This document shows positions 51,013 through 52,671 of a stretch of 52,671 nt of DNA, piece after piece (the first letter of the stretch is position 1; every line of letters begins with the position of its first letter). Position numbers and translations under genes: made by a program. The stretch is from Actinomycetes bacterium. GTDB taxonomy: Bacteria > Actinomycetota > Thermoleophilia > BMS3ABIN01. Location: contig JAJYIM010000008.1 in NCBI GenBank assembly GCA_021790115.1, positions 1 through 52,671 on the forward strand, read 5' to 3'. The notes below the pieces were generated by a model. The model saw nothing but the letters and a program-made list of their open reading frames with translations, ran no database searches and was not told where the DNA came from.

Positions 51013-51327
51013 AGACAAGGCAGGAGCGCCGGGAGTGGCCTGGAATGGCTTGGAATGGTCGGCCGATTTATGCAATTTGCGGGATTCTGGCTATGCGCGC
51101 GGGACTACTCAAACAGTCCTCGAAGCGTCAAACAGGCAATGCCCGCACCCCGCCAAGGCGTCCTTCACCTGGTAAATTCATCCGTCTGCAAGCCGTCCTC
51201 AAACCCCTGAAATTAGCGCGGTGTGTGGTACATAGTGTGGTAACCAGTGAAGCAACCCTTAGACTGCAGGTTAACAAGATGGCTAGTTGCAATAGATAAA
51301 ATGTATTAATTTGCAGGTAAAACAGTG
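51013..51327. other. Intergenic region, no gene seen
   Basis: About 315 bases between the broken NosD gene and tRNA-Leu. There is no convincing reading frame, no integrase relic and no duplicate of the tRNA 3' end that would mark an attachment site. Confidence 0.35.
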
Positions 51328-51415
51328 TGGTGTCGGAGGGGGGACTTGAACCCCCATGAGGTTATCCCTCACTAGGCCCTCAACCTAGCGCGTCTACCTG
51401 TTCCGCCACTCCGAC
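51328..51415 (-). tRNA. tRNA-Leu (anticodon GAG), CCA encoded
   Basis: On the minus strand the acceptor is GTCGGAG/CTCCGAC, the anticodon stem CTAGG/CCTAG with loop TTGAGGG (anticodon GAG), a long variable arm (TGAGGGATAACCTCA) typical of class II tRNA, and T-loop GTTCAAG. CCA is encoded at 51328-51330. Confidence 0.96.
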
Positions 51416-51423
51416 GGGCAACC

Positions 51424-51456
51424 GGATGTTGGATCCTCGACTTTAGATGTTGGAAA
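51424..51456 (+). repeat. Heptamer array next to tRNA-Leu
   Basis: GGATGTT, GGATCCT, CGACTTT, AGATGTT, GGAAAAA at 7-bp spacing, nine bases from the tRNA 5' end. Confidence 0.55.
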
Positions 51457-51587
51457 AACAAGCCAGGCTGGCAGTATTGGTTTTTACTGAAACTGGATTA
51501 TAGCAGAGCCGCGCGGGCGGGCAAGGAGAGGGCAGGAGGCGAGGATCGGCATTGGCAGGTTTGATTGCTGAAGTTTGAGAGGGACGC

Positions 51588-51619
51588 GGGGCTTGGCATC
51601 CGTCCGGATGCCAAGCCCC
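51588..51619 (+). repeat. Perfect inverted repeat with 14-bp arms
   Basis: GGGGCTTGGCATCC (51588-51601), loop GTCC, GGATGCCAAGCCCC (51606-51619). It lies downstream of the convergent small Cys protein gene, but neither side has a T-tract in the right orientation for it. The function is unclear. Confidence 0.6.
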
Positions 51620-51705
51620 GGAAAAACAAAACCTTGCCAGGCTCACTGGGGCGCGTCATAACGTTGAAACGAAAAGGCGCCTTAAAGCCCCGAAAAAGAG
51701 CGAGG

Positions 51706-51915
51706 TTATAAAGCAAGCAACTCCTCAGCGCTGTCGGTGATCCAGGCGCCGTCGTTGATGCGTGCGCGGAAGCAGTTGCCGCAAACGTACACGCCGCCGC
51801 CGTCCTCGAAGCATACGTGCATGCTCGCCGTTTCCTGGCAGCCAGCTAGCTTCACGCCGCACGCTGCTTTTTCATCGACGGGCAGACCCCTGGTGTACTT
51901 GATGTTCATTACCAT
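51706..51915 (-). CDS. Small cysteine-containing protein of unknown function
   Basis: 69 aa. Cys residues occur in ACGVKLAGC near 20-27 and as CFEDGGGVYVCGNCF near 35-50. The CxxC pair CGNC with the upstream cysteines looks like a zinc ribbon. The ATG at 51915 lies nine bases after AAGGAG; TTG at 51924 or ATG at 51909 are alternatives. No membrane or export signal. Family not recognised. It stands alone between tRNA-Leu and rnpB. Confidence 0.65.
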   Translation of the reverse strand: MVMNIKYTRGLPVDEKAACGVKLAGCQETASMHVCFEDGGGVYVCGNCFRARINDGAWITDSAEELLAL

Positions 51916-52104
51916 TCTTCTCAACTCCTTTCAAAACCTTGTAAAGATAACGATGCTTTACTCTGGTTTATATATCGGCTATTTCAGTTAGAAGTTAGAC
52001 GCTTCATGGTTCTTCAGGGATTCGAATCTTCAGACAGAGATGAAATGTATTTGAGTTGATGAGAGATGTCACCTTTCTCCCTTGTTAACGCCGCCGGCCG
52101 CCTG

Positions 52105-52131
52105 TTGAACTTACCGCGATGTTGATAAAAT
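52105..52131 (+). promoter_or_regulatory. Promoter of rnpB
   Basis: TTGAAC (52105-52110), 15-base spacer, TAAAAT (52126-52131). The predicted start about 52138 coincides with the 5' end of the RNase P RNA. The spacer is short. Confidence 0.5.
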
Positions 52132-52137
52132 GATAAT

Positions 52138-52497
<360 letters not shown>

Positions 52498-52499
52498 AG

Positions 52500-52530
52500 C
52501 CAAAGGCTCCCCTGGGGGCCTTTGGTATTT
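52500..52530 (+). terminator. Terminator of rnpB
   Basis: CCAAAGGC (52500-52507) pairs with GCCTTTGG (52518-52525), and the intervening CCCC/GGGG extends the stem. It is followed by TATTT. The T-tract is short, but the position directly after P1 is right. Confidence 0.6.
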
Positions 52531-52539
52531 CAAAAAAGG

Positions 52540-52567
52540 TTTACCGAACGCCGCTTAAGACTATAAA
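52540..52567 (+). promoter_or_regulatory. Promoter upstream of the last gene
   Basis: TTTACC (52540-52545), 16-base spacer, TATAAA (52562-52567). It is in the right place for the gene starting at 52645. Confidence 0.45.
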
Positions 52568-52644
52568 ATCATGCAGTGGTATTTCGGTTGCGGCTTCGGT
52601 GATGTTGCGAGGCCGATAATCTGATCGGTTTTAGGAGGTGCTGT

Positions 52645-52671
52645 TTGGGCGGGCAAAATAACGACAAGGAC
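52645..52671 (+). CDS. Start of an unidentified gene (continues beyond window)
   Basis: TTG at 52645 lies six bases after AGGAGG, and the frame is open to the window edge (reading MGGQNNDKD). Only nine codons are present, so nothing can be said about function. Confidence 0.5.

Noticed and set aside
51013-51330. Prophage or integrative element attached at tRNA-Leu
   Set aside because: No integrase fragment and no direct duplicate of the tRNA 3' end could be found in the flanking sequence.

Overview
The window looks like a chromosomal segment of a GC-rich, Gram-positive-type anaerobe, most likely a deep-branching actinobacterium. The evidence is the clpC-radA-disA-carD-ispD-ispF-gltX-cysS-yacP-sigH block (an order shared by Firmicutes and early Actinobacteria), an LppX/LprG-like lipoprotein, a bacterial type-A RNase P RNA, tRNAs with encoded CCA, frequent GTG/TTG starts, the oxygen-independent cobalamin route and a B12-dependent ribonucleotide reductase. 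The phylum is an inference; a 16S or marker-protein tree would settle it.

Layout. 1-821: minus-strand end of a secreted beta-propeller (PD40/TolB-like) repeat protein. 822-1674: non-coding, with an extended -10 promoter and an early terminator ahead of clpC. 1675-13495: housekeeping block for protein quality control (clpC), DNA repair and c-di-AMP (radA, disA), transcription (carD), isoprenoids (ispD, ispF), an ASCH protein, aminoacyl-tRNA synthetases (gltX, cysS), a NYN nuclease and a SigH-like sigma factor, then tRNA-Thr. 14086-16622 (minus): NarL-type two-component pair and an Rrf2 regulator. 17016-32596: promoter, cobalamin riboswitch and terminator controlling one long anaerobic cobalamin operon (cobU, cbiP, cbiB, cobO, cobD, cbiA, cbiX-cbiC fusion, cbiD, cbiET fusion, cbiL, cbiF, cbiGH fusion, cbiJ, cobS). 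32640-42287 (minus): two membrane GAF sensors, a J-domain protein, a second Rrf2 regulator, a family 2 glycosyltransferase and nrdJ. 42487-47012 (plus): Cys-rich protein, small zincin, PIN remnant, trpS, scpA, scpB and a frameshifted membrane protein. 47037-48912 (minus): WecG/TagA and GT4 glycosyltransferases. 49154-52671: lipoprotein, broken NosD-like gene, tRNA-Leu, small Cys protein, rnpB and the first codons of a further gene.

The genes work together mainly around B12. The riboswitch-controlled operon makes adenosylcobalamin from sirohydrochlorin, and the nearby class II ribonucleotide reductase uses it. Sirohydrochlorin synthesis and cobT are not in the window.

The most unusual content is two repeat families. 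One consists of about sixteen arrays of degenerate 7-bp units, often of the form (GGATGCT)n - GGATNAAA - (ACCCGAA)n. They sit at gene starts and stops and inside coding sequences as linkers: between CbiX and CbiC, in the N-termini of CbiD, CbiL, CbiF and ScpB, and at the 3' ends of cysS, cbiL and nrdJ. The other is a MITE-like palindromic element of about 187 bp with terminal inverted repeats, present as one full copy, one nearly full copy, one internally deleted copy and two solo ends.
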